A stretch of DNA of 64,000 nucleotides. Origin: Aurifilum marmelostoma. Its lineage: Eukaryota; Ascomycota; Sordariomycetes; Diaporthales; Cryphonectriaceae. Location of the stretch: the NCBI GenBank assembly GCA_027559495.1, contig JAMXSV010000019.1, positions 1-64,000 on the forward strand, in the 5' to 3' direction. Below are positions 46,820 through 60,387 of this stretch, piece after piece (the first letter of the stretch is position 1; every line of letters begins with the position of its first letter). The translations under genes and the position numbers were made by a program. The notes under the pieces were generated by a model. The model worked only from the letters and a program-made list of their open reading frames with translations, was not told the origin of the DNA and ran no database searches.

Positions 46820-47352
46820 TGTTATGACCCATCCAACATGCAGATCACAACAGAGATTGCGGCACAGCACTAAGGCCACACGGAACGGACCATAGGGAGC
46901 CGAGAGTCCAACACTCTAGAACAGAACTGGCATAACGAGATTACATAAGCTAGGGTTAGGGTTATAAAGGTTGCTTAGTCGAAGGAATCGATATTAACTC
47001 TATTAACTAATTAAAGAAATTAGTATCAACTTAGATTAACTAGTCGAAGGATTTAATATTAACTCTAGCCTATCTCTGCTAGAAAAGAACTAATACTACT
47101 AATAAAGAACTAAAGAATAGATTATATAAGGAATATATTTATTATTATTAGATAGATTTAGTATATAGCTCTTTAGTTATTAATCTAAGTATTACCTCTA
47201 ATATAAGTAATAGCTTTACTGCTAATAATATATTATAGAAAACTTTAAAGATTATTTCTATATTCTTTAGATTATACTTTAATCTTATTCTTGCTTAATA
47301 TAAACCCTTTATATACTTATTATATATCCTAGTTATAATAGTACTTATTATA
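46820..47352 (+). repeat. 5' LTR of outer plus element (533 bp, type A)
   Basis: Starts TGTTATGACCCATCC. The first 160 bp are essentially RIP-free (CACAACAGAG, GGCACAGCAC, CCACACGGAACGG intact), after which RIP rises quickly towards the internal region. Contains TAGGGTTAGGGTT at 46,951-46,963. Confidence 0.93.
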
Positions 47353-47439
47353 TTTTAATAATTCTTATTTAAGTATAGTTTAGTATACTCTTTCTTAAGC
47401 AATATAGAAATATAATATCTCTCTAGACTCTAACCTCCT

Positions 47440-50400
47440 CTACTATAGGCAGGGCCCTAACTAGTGCTAAGCTGCAGCAAACTATTATAGCCCTATAGGC
47501 TTATATTTAGAAACTTAAAGAATCTAGCAATACTTAGATTAAGGTTTATAAGATAGATAAGCCTATTCCTTATAAAGAATCGAAGAGCACTTTTTAAGCT
47601 TTTATTACTTAGTATAAGGCCTACTTTCTTTACTATCTAGCCTAATTTATAAATAAGGGAAAGAAGGCAGTCTTTGCAGGAATCTAGTTAGAAGGCAATG
47701 CTTTTGCTTAATTCAAACCTTTACTTCGAGACTACCTTAATAACCTAATTATGCCTAATAATTATAATAAGGAAACTAAAGCTATCTTTAACTTATTTAA
47801 AGATTTCGAGAAAACACTTAAGAATATATTTAGCAATTTAGATAAGAAGCATATAGCAAAATGCAATCTTATAGATCTTAAGCAGACTAAAGCTGCTTTA
47901 GATTATATAGCTAAATTTAGGCAATATGCAGAATAAGTTAGCTAGAAAGATAAAGCATTAATATCCTAATTCTATAAAGAACTAAAAGATAGAGTTAAAA
48001 ACGAACTTTATAAGATAGACTAATCTAATAACCTAGCAGAATATATTATAATAGCAGTATAAATTAATAATTGCATCTTTAAATAATAATAGGAGAAAAA
48101 CCGTAAGGGTAATAGATAACTATAGAAGTTTAGAGCTCTAGCTAATAGTAGAAAATGCTACTAGCTTTAGCAGAATTACTAAGGAAAATAATAGAATTAT
48201 ATAAATATAGCATAAAGCAGCAGCATATATACTAGTCTAATAGAACTAGATGCTATGCATTAATGCAATAACTTTCAAATTTAAGGCAAAGGCAATAAGG
48301 CGTGCTTTAATTATAAGAAGATTAGATACTTTGCATAAGAATATTAATAACTATAAAGAAAATAATAGCAATCTATTTAGGAAGAATAATAGCTTAGCAT
48401 TGCTATGCAATAGGAACCTAATTATCTAAATAAAAATATTCTAATAAAGCAAGTAATAAACTCTATTAATTATAAATCTCTTAATTAGACTATATATTAT
48501 AATAATAATTGCATATTATATCTTTTAGAGAAAGAAGATTTAGAATAGTTCTCCTAGAAACCTAAGAAATAATAATAATTTGCTATTAGAAGTAGAACTT
48601 TTATTAAGAACAAATAATTAGATTATTCTACTAATCCTATAGATTAGGAATCTAAAGAAGAATAGGACCTAGAGAAATTTCCCCTATAGCACTATCTTAT
48701 ATAGCTTATAGATAATAATAAGCATATATTAGATACTATAATATCCCTAGCCTATAATAAGCGCAATAATAACTTAGAAAATGCGGACTTTACTCTAGCC
48801 TCTATAGAAGAATATACTATAGAGATACTTATTCTTGAAGAAGAAACCTTCTAAGATAGATAGCCTAATATCCTACTTAAGCCTATTATGCAATAATATA
48901 TAGATAACTTAGAGAAATCGGTATTAACTACCTAATGCAGCAGTCTTAATTCTAACTATTCAGATATTAATATTTAAATAGAATACCTTATATATAGAAT
49001 ATCTCTAAAAATCCTCTTTAGGAGCATCCTACTTTAGAATTATAAAGCAGATAAACTAGAGGATCCTAGAATTAATGCATTCTATCTCGGATACTATTAG
49101 TTAGTATAGATCTTATATATCTATTATAGCTATTGAATCTATTTCGAGGAAAAAGTCAAATATAGATAGTTCTTAACTAAGAAAGAAGAATAACTTATTT
49201 AAGCATATAAGAAATCCGAACTATAGTTTAGAGAAGTACTAGAGAAGAAATACTATAATGCACTTATCGGACTACTAGAAGATTGCCTTAGGCCTTGCAT
49301 AAATAAAAAATGCAAATAATAGCAATGCCTAGTAGAATAATGCACTATCTATATATAGAATAAGGCATATGCCTAGCATATATAGCAATATAATAAAAAA
49401 TGCTATAAGTATGTATAATAATAAGCTAAGGCATTAGCTTAGCAAGCAGCTAAAAAGGCCCTAAAAGGAAAAGATTGCTTATAAAGGGATAATAGTTAAT
49501 TAGGACTATAAGGTCCCTATATATAATAGCAAAAGAAAGCTATATATATATATAGCTTAATATAAATATTAATAACTAATATTATAGCATGCTATTAGAT
49601 AGCAGCGCATAAGAGAATTATATATCCTCTTGCATTATTAATATAGCAAAGATACTATAGCAATAGAAAAAGAAGCCCTATATACTTAATACTATAGAAA
49701 AATAACCTATTGCATATAACTAAGGAGTAATTAATAAGAAGACTAATTATCTACCTATCTTAAACTAAAGATATATAATATTTATTTCTTTTAATATTAT
49801 AGATATAGTATACTATAATATAATATTAGGACTTTTATAGCTTAAGGAGTATAATCTTTAAATCAATTAGACTATTAGCTAAATCTCTTAAGAATAAGCT
49901 ATATCTAATAGGATAGTTGCAATTAAAGGCGCAGAATAAGATTTAGTTACTAAAGATAGCTAAGATAGGCGCTTAAATAAGCACTTACTATATACCTCTA
50001 AATTAGCAGGAATTAATAGCTTATAGAGAAGAACTATAAATGCCTTAAATCTATAAATGCAGATTAAGTATAGATTAAGAATATAAGTAAATAGAGACTA
50101 ATTAGAAAGACTTAGTTTAATATAAAGTAAAAATAATAGATAATTGCAATAAAATGCTTAATAGTATCTACTATTCCTCTAGAAAGCAAAAACAGAGGAA
50201 AAACTAATTCTAATACTTGCTAGCATACTAGAAAAGTACTATAAATTTATAAAACTATTCTAAGGAAAATTGATTATAGAACTACTAGAATATAGTCTAT
50301 ATAATTATAAAATCCTACTTAAGGAAGAAACTTAGCCCAAGTTCTTCCCTATTTATAGACTAGATAAAGCATAACTCGAAGCACTTAGGGAGTACTTTAA

Positions 50401-52980
50401 CAAAAACCTAAAGAAAAGCTATATATAACTATTATAATTACTAGCAGAATACCTAATCCTATTTATACTAAAGAAAAATAGCAAATTACAACTCTATATA
50501 GATTATAAATAGCTTAATAATATTATAATCAAAAATTAGTACTTATTACTACTTATTAAGGAACTATAAGATCGATTATAAAGCGCATAATAGTTTATAG
50601 CGCTAGACCTTAAAAGAGCATATAACTTTATTAGGATAAAAGCAGGCAAAGAATAGAAAATAGCATTTTGCATAAGATATAAGCATTATAAATACTTAGT
50701 TATACTATTTAGATTAATTAATATACTTGCATCTTTCTAAGAAATAATTAATTAGGTACTTAGAGAGCATCTAGATATTTATATTATCGCTTATCTCGAT
50801 AATATCCTTATTTACTTCTCGGACTTAGCAACTTATAGATAGCATATATGAAAAGTGCTATAGACTCTCTAAGATGCTAAACTCCTTATTAAACTAAAAA
50901 AGAGCTACTTTTATATTTAGAAAGTTAATTACCTTAGATATATAATTAAATCCAAATATATATATATATAAAAGAACAAGATAGAAGCAATTAGGAATTA
51001 GCTAATACTTAAGAGCATTATAGATATTAAAGCATTCCTTAGATATGCTAACTTCTATTAATAATTTATCTAATAATACTCGAAGATTGTATAACCTATA
51101 ATAAAGCTTATAAAAAAAGATAAATCTTTCTATTAAATAGAAAAGAAGCAGTAAGCCTTTAACGCTATTAAGGAATAAATTATATAAGAACCTATTTTAA
51201 GAGAAGCTAATCCTAGCTAAGAATTCGAAGTAGCAACTAATGTATTAAACTATGCACTTAGCAAAGAACTTATCTAATAAGATAATTAGAATAAATTATA
51301 CCTTATTGCTAACTTCTTAAAGAAGCTAAATAATCCAGAATTATAATATAGAACCCTAAATAAGGAACTTATAGCTATAGTATATATATTTTAGGAATAG
51401 CAATACTACCTTATTAGAGCAAAATACCCAATTAAAGTATTTACTAATTATAAGAACCTTATATTATTTATAATAACTAAGGTTTTAAATAAATAATAAG
51501 TATAATAAGCAGAATTTCTCTTATAATTTAATATTAAAATTAGCTATATTTAAGAAAAAGAAAATACTAGAGCGGACGCTCTTAGTCGATAATCGGATTA
51601 TATACCAGCATCGGGAATTAAGAAATAGATACTCTTTGATTAGAATAAGAAAGAGAACTTTATATAGAAACAAGAAATTAACTTAATACTTAGGATTGCA
51701 TACTAAGGCAAGAAACTAAAAGAAATAACTTTATAGAAATAAGAAGAATATATTAGGAATATATATAGCGCACTAGCATATAGGCACTAAGGAGTTAGGG
51801 CTATCTATAAATAAATTAAGCGATATTAGAATCTACTAGGCTTTAGGACACAAATTAAGGAGATTATTTAGAAATATAATAGTTGCAAGAAAAATAAGGC
51901 AGAAAGATATAAGCTTTATAGACTGCTATAATCCTTACTAGTACTTATAACTATTTAGCAATTAATTAGCCTAGATTTTATTACTAAGCTATCTATCTTA
52001 TAAGAACCCTTAACTAAGATGCAATATAATAGCATCCTAGTAGTAGTTTATAGACTAAGCAAATATGCTTACTTTCTCTCTTATAAGGAAAGCAGTATAG
52101 CAGAAGAACTTGCATATATATTCCTTAGAATAATTATTGCCAATTATAGTATGCTAAAAGAGATTATTTTAGATAGAGATAGAAAATTTGTATTATACTT
52201 TTAGATATTACTTATAAAGCAACTTAAAGCATATTATAAAATATTAATAGCCTATTATCTATAAATAGATAGGCAAATAGAATAAATAAACCAAATTGTC
52301 AAATAATACCTTAGGCATTATATTAATTAGGAATAGAATAACTAGATTAAACTATTACTATTAGCGCAATTTGCATATAATAGCGCAAATATAAGCATAA
52401 TAAAGACCTTACTATTCTATGCACTTTATAGATATAATCCGATAGCATATTACAAAGCATTGCTAGGGGCAAATGCAGAAGCAGCGGAAAAACGAATATA
52501 GCATATTAAAAAGATTTAGAAAGATATTTAATAAGAACTTTAATTTATATAAGAATAAATAACTAAATACGCTAACTCTAAGAGGATTAAGGGACTAATC
52601 CTATAGAAGAGAGATAAAGTCTACTTAAAACGAAAAAAATATAAGGACTACCTAACTAAATAATAAACTCAATTATAAAAAAATTAGACCCTTCAAAATC
52701 TTAAGAAAAATCTTCCTAGTTAACTATAAGCTTGCATTGCTAGCAGGAATAAGAATATACCTAGTTTTCTACATTTTACTACTCAAGCTAGCAGCATAGA
52801 ATATAAAGATTAATAATAGCATTGAAGTCGAAAATAATAAACTAGAATATAAGATTAGAAAAATCCTTAAGCATAGAGGATAGAATAATATACTGGAATA
52901 CCTAGTTAAATGGAAAGGCTACCCCTTAAGCGAAAATATATAAGAACCCCTAGAAAATATTACTAATGCACTAGAATAGC
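47440..52980 (+). pseudogene. gag-pol of outer plus chromovirus
   Basis: Gag: core including the 61-codon stretch 47,751-47,936 (Ala-Leu-Asp-Tyr-Ile-Ala-Lys-Phe-Arg-Gln near its end) and a knuckle remnant Cys-Phe-Asn-Tyr at about 48,311, where the Zn knuckle has Cys-x-x-Cys. Protease: Leu-Leu-Asp-Ser-Ser-Ala with Asp at 49,598 (Asp-Ser-Gly originally). RT about 50,340-50,880: Leu-Asp-Leu-Lys-x-Ala-Tyr-Asn motif, then Tyr-Leu-Asp-Asn at 50,792-50,803 instead of Tyr-Leu-Asp-Asp. RNase H about 51,210-51,480. Integrase about 51,770-52,560, including 52,019-52,204 with Leu-Ser-Lys-Tyr-Ala-Tyr-Phe-Leu. Chromodomain about 52,838-52,960 (Leu-Glu-Tyr-Leu-Val-Lys-Trp-Lys-Gly-Tyr-Pro), the least damaged domain. 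RIP stops throughout. Confidence 0.88.
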
Positions 52981-53169
52981 TTATATAATACTAGTCTAAG
53001 AAAGAATAGTTATAGTAGTAACTAGTTAGCTTATAGAAATATCGGAAATGCAGCTTATTAGTTAAAATACCCTACTAGTTAATAAAATAAGCTACTAATT
53101 AAGGAAATACTAATTAGAGAATAGTACTAGAAGAAAAAGATGCACTAAAGCTAGGCTAAAGATTAGCAG

Positions 53170-53290
53170 CTAACTAAAGGTCTAGCTATATCTTCTAGCC
53201 TATATTTATCTAGAATACTTAGGTCTAGTAGGGTTTAACTAGCCCCCTTTATAGGCTAGCTATTAGAGAGAGGGTCTTTAGGAGCTAAGG
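53170..53290 (-). pseudogene. 3' part of antisense ORF, outer plus copy (split by insertion)
   Basis: Distal part of the antisense frame whose first part lies at 61,346-60,854. The nested element entered at CCTTA between them. Matches the end of the frame at about 33,310-33,420. Confidence 0.45.
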
Positions 53291-53295
53291 CCTTA
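53291..53295. repeat. TSD CCTTA (left) of the nested plus chromovirus
   Basis: CCTTA here and CTTTA at 60,849-60,853; one C-to-T difference, as RIP after insertion would give. The uninterrupted target can be read near 33,325 as TAAGGCCTTAGC. Confidence 0.82.
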
Positions 53296-53756
53296 TGTTA
53301 TGACCCGCAACCGTTATAATATGGGACACTAGGGCTATCCGGAACGGAACCCTTAGTATGGGAGAAATTCAATACTTACTTATAGAGCTACGCCAGGATT
53401 ACGTAACCTAGGGTTAGGGTTAGAATAAGGACCAACTAGGATGGATAGCTTTAGATATATGCTATCCGGAGATATCTAGGCGGTTTGGATATATTGCTAT
53501 CCAAGTTAGCTACATTCGAAGACTGGATATATAAGGATACGTTTATTACTATTAGATAGATTTAGTATATAGCTCTTTAGTTATTAATTTAAGTATTACC
53601 TCTAATATAAGTAATAGCTTTACTGCTAGTAATATACTGCAGGAGACTTTAAAGATTATTTCTATATTCTTTAGATTATACTTTAATATTATTCTTGCTT
53701 AATATAAACCCTTTATATACTTATTATATACTCTGGTTATAGCAGTGCTTATTATA
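53296..53756 (+). repeat. 5' LTR of nested plus element (461 bp, type B)
   Basis: Starts TGTTATGACCCGCAACCG like type A for 11 bp, then a different U3 with GGATATATGCTATCC and GGATATATTGCTATCC repeats and TAGGGTTAGGGTT at 53,409-53,421. From about 53,540 it follows the type A sequence. The first 260 bp are little RIPed; the inward part is RIPed. Confidence 0.92.
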
Positions 53757-53844
53757 TTTTAATAACTCTTATTTAAATATAATTTAGTATACTCCTTCTT
53801 AAGTAATATAGAAATATAATATCTCCCTAGACTTTGACCTCCTC

Positions 53845-56800
53845 TACTATAGGCAGGGCCTAGACTAGTGCTAAGCTATAGCAAACTATTATAGCTCTGC
53901 AGGCTTGCATTTAGGAACTTAAAGAATCTAGCAATACTTAGATTAAGGTCTATAAGATAGATAAGCCTATCTCTTATAAAGGATTAAAGGGCACTCTTTA
54001 GGCTTTTATTACTTAGTGCAAGGCCTACTTCCTTTACTATCTAGCCTAGTTTATAGAGGAGGGAGAGAAGGCAGTTTTTGCAGAAACTCGGTTAGAAGGC
54101 AATGCTCTTGCTTAGTTCGAACCTTCCCTTCAAGACTATCTTAATAATCTAACTATGCTTAATAACTATAATAAGGAAACTAAAGCTATCTTTAACTTAT
54201 TTAAAGATTTTAAAAAAGCACTTAAGAATGCATTCGGCGACCTAGATAAGAAGCATATAGCAGAATATAGTCTTATAGACCTCAAGCAGATTAAAGCTGC
54301 TTTAGATTATGCAGCTAAATTTAGGCAATATGCAGAACAAGTTAGCTAAGAAGATAAAGCATTAATATTCTAGTTCTATAAAGGACTAAAGGATAGGGTT
54401 AAAAATAAACTTTATAAGATAGACTAACCCGACAATTTAGCAGAATATATTGCAATAGCAGTATAAATTAATAACTATATCTTTAAATGATAATAGGAGA
54501 AAAACTGCAAGGGCAATAGATAACTATAGAAGTTTAGAGCCCTAGCTAATAGTAGAAGATGCTACTAGCTTTAGCAGAACTACTAAGGCAAATAATGGAG
54601 CTATGTAAGTATAGCGTAGAGCGGCAGTATGTATGCTAGGCTAATAGAATTAGATGCTATGCATCGACGCAACGACTTTTAGAACTAAGGCAAAGGCAAT
54701 AAGGCATGCTTTAATTATAGGAAGATTAGATATTTTGCATAGGAATATTAATAACTATAAAGGAAATAATAGCAATTTATTTAGAAAGGATAATAGCTTA
54801 GTATTGCTACTTAATAGGAACCTAATTATCTAAATAAAAATATTCTAATAAAGCAAGTAATAGATTCTATTAATTATAAATCTCTTAGTTGGACTGCGTA
54901 TTATAATAATGGTTGTATATTATATCTTTTAGAGAAAGAAGGTTTAGGATAGTTCTTTTGGAAATCTAAGGGACGACGATAACTTGCTATTGGAAGCAGA
55001 GCTTCTATTAAGGACAAATAATTAGGTTATTCTACCAACCCTATAGATTAGGGATCTAAGGAAGAATAGAATCTAGGAAAATTTCTTCTATAGCACTATC
55101 TTATATGGCTTATAGGTAACGACGAGCATGTATCGGACACTATAGCATCCCTAGCCTATAATAGGCGCAATGATAACTTAGAAAATGCGGATTTTACTCT
55201 AGCTCCTACAGAAGAATATACTATAGAGATACTTATTCTTAGAGAAGAAACCCTCTAGGATAGATAACCTAATATCCTACTTAAGCCTATTATGCAATAA
55301 TATATAGATAACTTAGAGGAATTAGTATTAACTACCCGACGCAGCAGTCTTAGTTCTAGCAATCTAGATATTAATATCCAAATAGAATACCTTATATATA
55401 GAATACCTCTAAAAACCCTCTTTAGGAGCATCCTGCTTTAAAATTATAAAGCAGATAAATTAGAAGATCCTAGAATTAATACATTCTACTTTAGATACTA
55501 TCAATTAGCATAGATCTTATGCATCTATTATAGCTATTAAACCCATTTTAAGGAAAAAGTTAAATATAGATAGTTCCTAACTAGGGAAAAAGGATAACTT
55601 ATTTAGGCATATAAGAAATCCAAACTATAGTTTAAGGAAGTATTAAAGAAAAAACACTATAACGCATTTATTAGGCTACTAGAAGATTGCCCTAGACCTT
55701 ATATAAACAAGAAACGCAAATAGTAGCAATGCTTAGTAGAATAATGCATTATCTATATGCAGAGCAAAGCATACGCCTAGCATATGCAGCAATGCAGCAA
55801 GAAGCAATATAAGTACGCTTAATAATAAGCTAAGGCACTAGCTTAGAAGGCAGCTAAAAAGGCCCCAAAAGGGAAAGATTGCCTATAAGGGGATAATAGT
55901 TAATTAGGACTATAAGGTCCCTATGCATGATAGCAAGAGGAAGCTATATATATATATGCCTTAATGTAAATATTGAAGGCTAATATTATAGCGCACTATT
56001 AAACAGCAGCGCATAAGGGAATTATATATCCCCCTGCATTATTAATATAGCAAAGATACTATAGCAACGAAAAGAGAAGCCCTATATACTCAATACTATA
56101 GAAGGATAACCTATTATATATAACTAAGGGGTAATCGATAAGGAGACTAATTATCTACCTATCTCGAACTAAGAATATATAATATTTATTTCTTTTAATA
56201 TTACAGATATAGCATACTATAATATAATATTAGAACTTCTATAGCTTAAGGAGTATAATTCTTAAATTAATTAGACTACTAGCTAGATCTCTTGGGAATA
56301 AGCTGTATCTAATAGGATAGTTGCAATTAAAAGCGCAGAATAAGACTTAGTTATTAAGAATAGCTAAGATAGACGCTTAAATAAGCACTTACTATATACC
56401 TCTAAATTAGCAGGGACTAATAGCTTATAGAGAAGAATTACAAATGCCTTAAACTTATAGATATAGATTAGGCATAGATTAAGAATACTAGTAAATAAAG
56501 ACTAGTTAGGAAGACTTAGTCTAATATAGAGCAAAAATAATAGATAATTATAACAAAACGCTTAATAGTATCTACTATTCCTCTAGAAAGCAGAAATAGA
56601 GGAAGAACTAATCTTAATACTTGCTAGCATATTAGAAGAGTATTATAAGTTTACAAAATTATTCCAAAGAGAGTTAGTTATAGGACTACTAGAATATAGT
56701 CTATACAACTATAAAATTCTACTTAAGAAAGGAACTTAGCCCAAGTTCTTCTCTATCTATAGACTAGATAAAGTATAACTTGAAGCACTTAGGGAGTACC

Positions 56801-59360
56801 TTAATAAAAACCTAAAGAAAAGCTATATACAACTATCATAATTACTAGCAAGATACCTAATCCTATTTATACTAAAAAAAAATAGCAAACTACAACTTTA
56901 TATAGACTATAAATAGCTTAATAATATTATAATCAAAAATTGGTATCTATTACTACTTATTAAGGAACTATAAGATTAACTATAAGGCGTATAATAGTTC
57001 ATAGTGCTAAACCTTAAAGGAGTATATAACCTTATCAGAATAAAGGCAGGCAAAGAATAGAAAATAGCATTTTGCACAAGATATAGGCACTATAAGTACT
57101 TAGTTATGCTATTCGGATTAACTAACGCACCTGCATCTTTCTAGAAAATAATTAATTAGGTACTTAGGAAGCACCTAGATATTTATATTATCGCCTACCT
57201 CGATAATATCCTTATTTACTCCTTAGACTTAGCAACTTATAGATAGCATATACGAAAAGTGCTGCAAACTCTCTAAGATGCCAAACTTCTTATTAAACTA
57301 AGAAAGAGCTACTTTTATATTCAGAAAGTTAATTACCTTAGATATACAATTAAATCTAGATGCATATATATGCAAAAGGATAAGATAGAAGCAATTAGGA
57401 ATTAGCTAATACTTAAAAGCATTATAGATATCAAAGCATTCCTTAAATATACTAACTTCTACTAATAATTTATCTAATAATACTCAAAGATTATACAACT
57501 TATAATAGAGCTTATAAAAAAAGATAAACCTTTCTATTAGATAGGAAAAGAGCAGCAAGCCTTTAACGCTATTAAGGAATAAGTTATATAAGAACCTATT
57601 TTAAGAGAAGCTAACCCTAGCTGAGAATTCGAAATAGCAACCAATGCATTAGACTATGCACTTGGCAGAGAACTTATCTAACGAGATAATTAGAATAAAC
57701 TATACTTTATCGCTAACTTCTTAAAGAAGCTGAATAATCTAGAACTATAATATAGAACCCTAGATAAGGAACTTATAGCTATAGTATATGCATTCTAGGA
57801 ATAGCAATACTATCTTATCGGAGCAAAATACCCAATTAAAGTACTTACCAATTATAAGAACCTTATATTATTTATAATAACTAAGGTTTTAAATAAATAA
57901 TAAGTATAATAAGCAGAATTCCTCTTATAATTCAATATCAAAATTAGCTATATTTAAGGAAAAGAAAATACTAGAGCAAACGCCTTTAGTCGATAATCGG
58001 ATTATATACTAGCATTAGGAATTAAGGAGTAGATACTCTTTAATTAGGATAAGAAAGGGAATCTTATATAGAAATAAGAAATCAACTCGATACTTAGGAT
58101 TGTATACTAGGGCAAGAAACTAAAAGAAATAACTTTATAGGAATAAGAAGAATATATTAGAGATGTATATAGCGCATTAGCATATAGGCACTAAGGAGTT
58201 AGGGCTACCTACGAATAAATTAAGCAATATTAGAATCTACTAGGCCTTAGAATATAAATTAAGGAAATTATTTAGAAATGCAATAGTTGCAAGAAAAATA
58301 AGGTAGAAAGATATAAGCCTTATGGACTGCTATAACCTTTACTAGTACCTATAACTATTTAGCAATTAATTAGCTTAGACTTTATTATTAAGCTACCTAT
58401 TTTATAAGAACCCTTAACTAAGGTATAATATAATAGCATCCTAGTAATAATTTATAGACTAAGTAAGTACGCTTACTTTCTCCCCTATAAGGAAAGCAGT
58501 ATAGCAGAAGAACTTGCATATATATTCCTTAGGGCAATTATTGCTAACTATAGCATGCTAGAAGAGATTATCTTAGATAGAGATAGAAAATTTATATTAT
58601 ACTTTTAGATATTACTTATAAAGCAACTTGGAGCATACTATAAAATATTAATAGCCTATTATCTATAAATAGATAGGCAAATAGAATAAATAAACTAAAT
58701 TGTTGAATAATACCTTAGATATTATATTAATTAGGAATAGAATAACTAAGTTAAACTGTTACTATTAGTGCAATTCGCATATAATAGCGCAAATATAAGC
58801 ATAATAAAGACCTTACTATTCTATATACTCTATAGATATAACCCAATAATATACTATAAAGCATTGCTAAAGGTAAATACAGAAGCAATGGAAAAATAAA
58901 TATAGCGCATTAAGAAGGTTTAGGAAGATATTTAGCAAGAACTCTAGTTTGTATAAGAATAAATAACCAAATATGCTAACTCCAAGAGGATTAAGGGACT
59001 AATTCTATAGGAGGGAGATAAAGTCTACTTAAAACGAAAAAATATAAGGACTACCTAACTAAACAATAAACTCAATTATAAAAAAATTGAACTCTTTAAA
59101 ATCTTAAGAAAAATCTCCCTAGTTAACTATAAGCTTGCGCTGCTAGCAGGAATAAGAATATACTTAGTATTCTATATTTTACTCCTGGAACTAGCAATAT
59201 AAGAAATACCTATAAATAATAATATTGAAGCTAAGAATAATGAGCTAGAATATAAAGTAGGAAGGATTTTAAGATATAGAGGTCCTTAGCATAATCTAGA
59301 ATACTATATTAAGTAGAAAGGCTATCTAGTAAGCGAAAATATATAGGAACCCAAAGGAAA
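53845..59360 (+). pseudogene. gag-pol of nested plus chromovirus
   Basis: Gag core: about 53,990-54,349, with Phe-Gly-Asp-Leu-Asp-Lys-Lys-His near 54,235 and Asp-Tyr-Ala-Ala-Lys-Phe-Arg-Gln near 54,310. Zinc-knuckle remnant about 54,708. Protease about 55,990. RT about 56,750-57,260, with Tyr-Leu-Asp-Asn at 57,196-57,207. RNase H about 57,620-57,860. Integrase about 58,160-58,960 (Leu-Ser-Lys-Tyr-Ala-Tyr-Phe-Leu-Pro at about 58,460). Chromodomain about 59,237-59,350 (Gly-Arg-Ile-Leu, then Glu-Tyr-Tyr-Ile-Lys-stop-Lys-Gly-Tyr). Non-functional because of RIP stops and the damaged RT site. Confidence 0.87.
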
Positions 59361-59669
59361 TTTAGCTTATACATAATAAGCACTTCAAGACTACTAGATA
59401 AACTAATTATAAAGATAAGCAGTTAGGATTTAGACTAGATAAATAAACTACTAATATGCTAGAAACTAGACTAGTTAGGCAGAAATATAACTAGGAATAC
59501 AACCTACTAATCTATACCCTACTAGTTAGCAGGAAAATGCTATTAGCTGAAGGAAAATACTAGATAGAATACTATACTAGTTAAGGGATATAAATAGTTA
59601 GGGATATACTAGTTAATTCGAAGCCTAGAATAGCAACTAATAGGGCTAAGATTTAGGGGACCTCTTTAG

Positions 59670-60192
59670 CAGACCTCTCTATCCTAGAATAAGAACTAGA
59701 GGCTATAGCAAGCAACCCCTTAGCTAGGAAACCCGACTAGTTTACTATAGCATTCCCTATATCTATAGAATTCTAATTAAATCCCTTAAAATCAAGAACC
59801 TTAGCAGAAGCAGCAGATTCTTCGGAGACTACCTCTTGGACTATCTCAGAAGCGCAGCGACGCTCCTCCTTAGCCTTTATACATTCTAATGCCTCTATGC
59901 TATTAAGACTATAATAAACTGCGCGCATTATCTTCTTAAACTATATATGCTTTTATTTCTGCAGATACTTGACCTCTATAGCAGCATTGCAAAGCTAGCC
60001 CTCAGCATCCTCTAACTGCTTCTCTAGATATTAATGTTGAACTCTGATCCGTTAAATCTCTAAGGCGCTAAGACCCTGGATATTATATCGAGAACATTCG
60101 AGGCAAATATATTTTGAGCAGCGGGAAGAATCGTCGGGAGAAACTTAACAAGATGAAGTGCTATAGCCCTTGCAAAAAGAATAAGAAGGCAT
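59670..60192 (-). pseudogene. Antisense ORF of type B chromovirus
   Basis: On the minus strand an ATG at 60,192 opens a frame reading Met-Pro-Ser-Tyr-Ser-Phe-Cys, then Val-Ser-Pro-Asp-Asp-Ser-Ser-Arg-Cys, and Cys-Leu-Glu-Cys-Ser-Arg-Tyr-Asn (60,124-60,083). A Glu/Lys/Leu/Gln heptad-like segment follows (about 60,035-59,900) and an acidic/Ala-rich end. All stops before about 59,665 are TAA or TAG, most at likely Gln positions. The order and signature match the type A antisense ORF (32,849-33,376) despite many substitutions, which argues that this strand coded a protein. No function known to me. Confidence 0.6.
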
Positions 60193-60387
60193 AGTAATAG
60201 CGTTTTAAAGAATAATTAAAAGAAGGGAATCCTTCTATTTTATTTTCTTAGCATAAGAACTTAAAAAATTAAGATTTATTAACTCTATTTAATATAATAA
60301 ATTAGGAAAGCATAATCTAGCAATAGGACAATATGCAAGAAACTTATAGAAGATTATTTAAAATAATAATCGATAGGAGAGAGATAA

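Noticed and set aside
46951..46963. TTAGGG repeats as an interstitial telomere or chromosome-end scar
   Set aside because: They occur at the same place in every LTR of the family, so they are part of the LTR.
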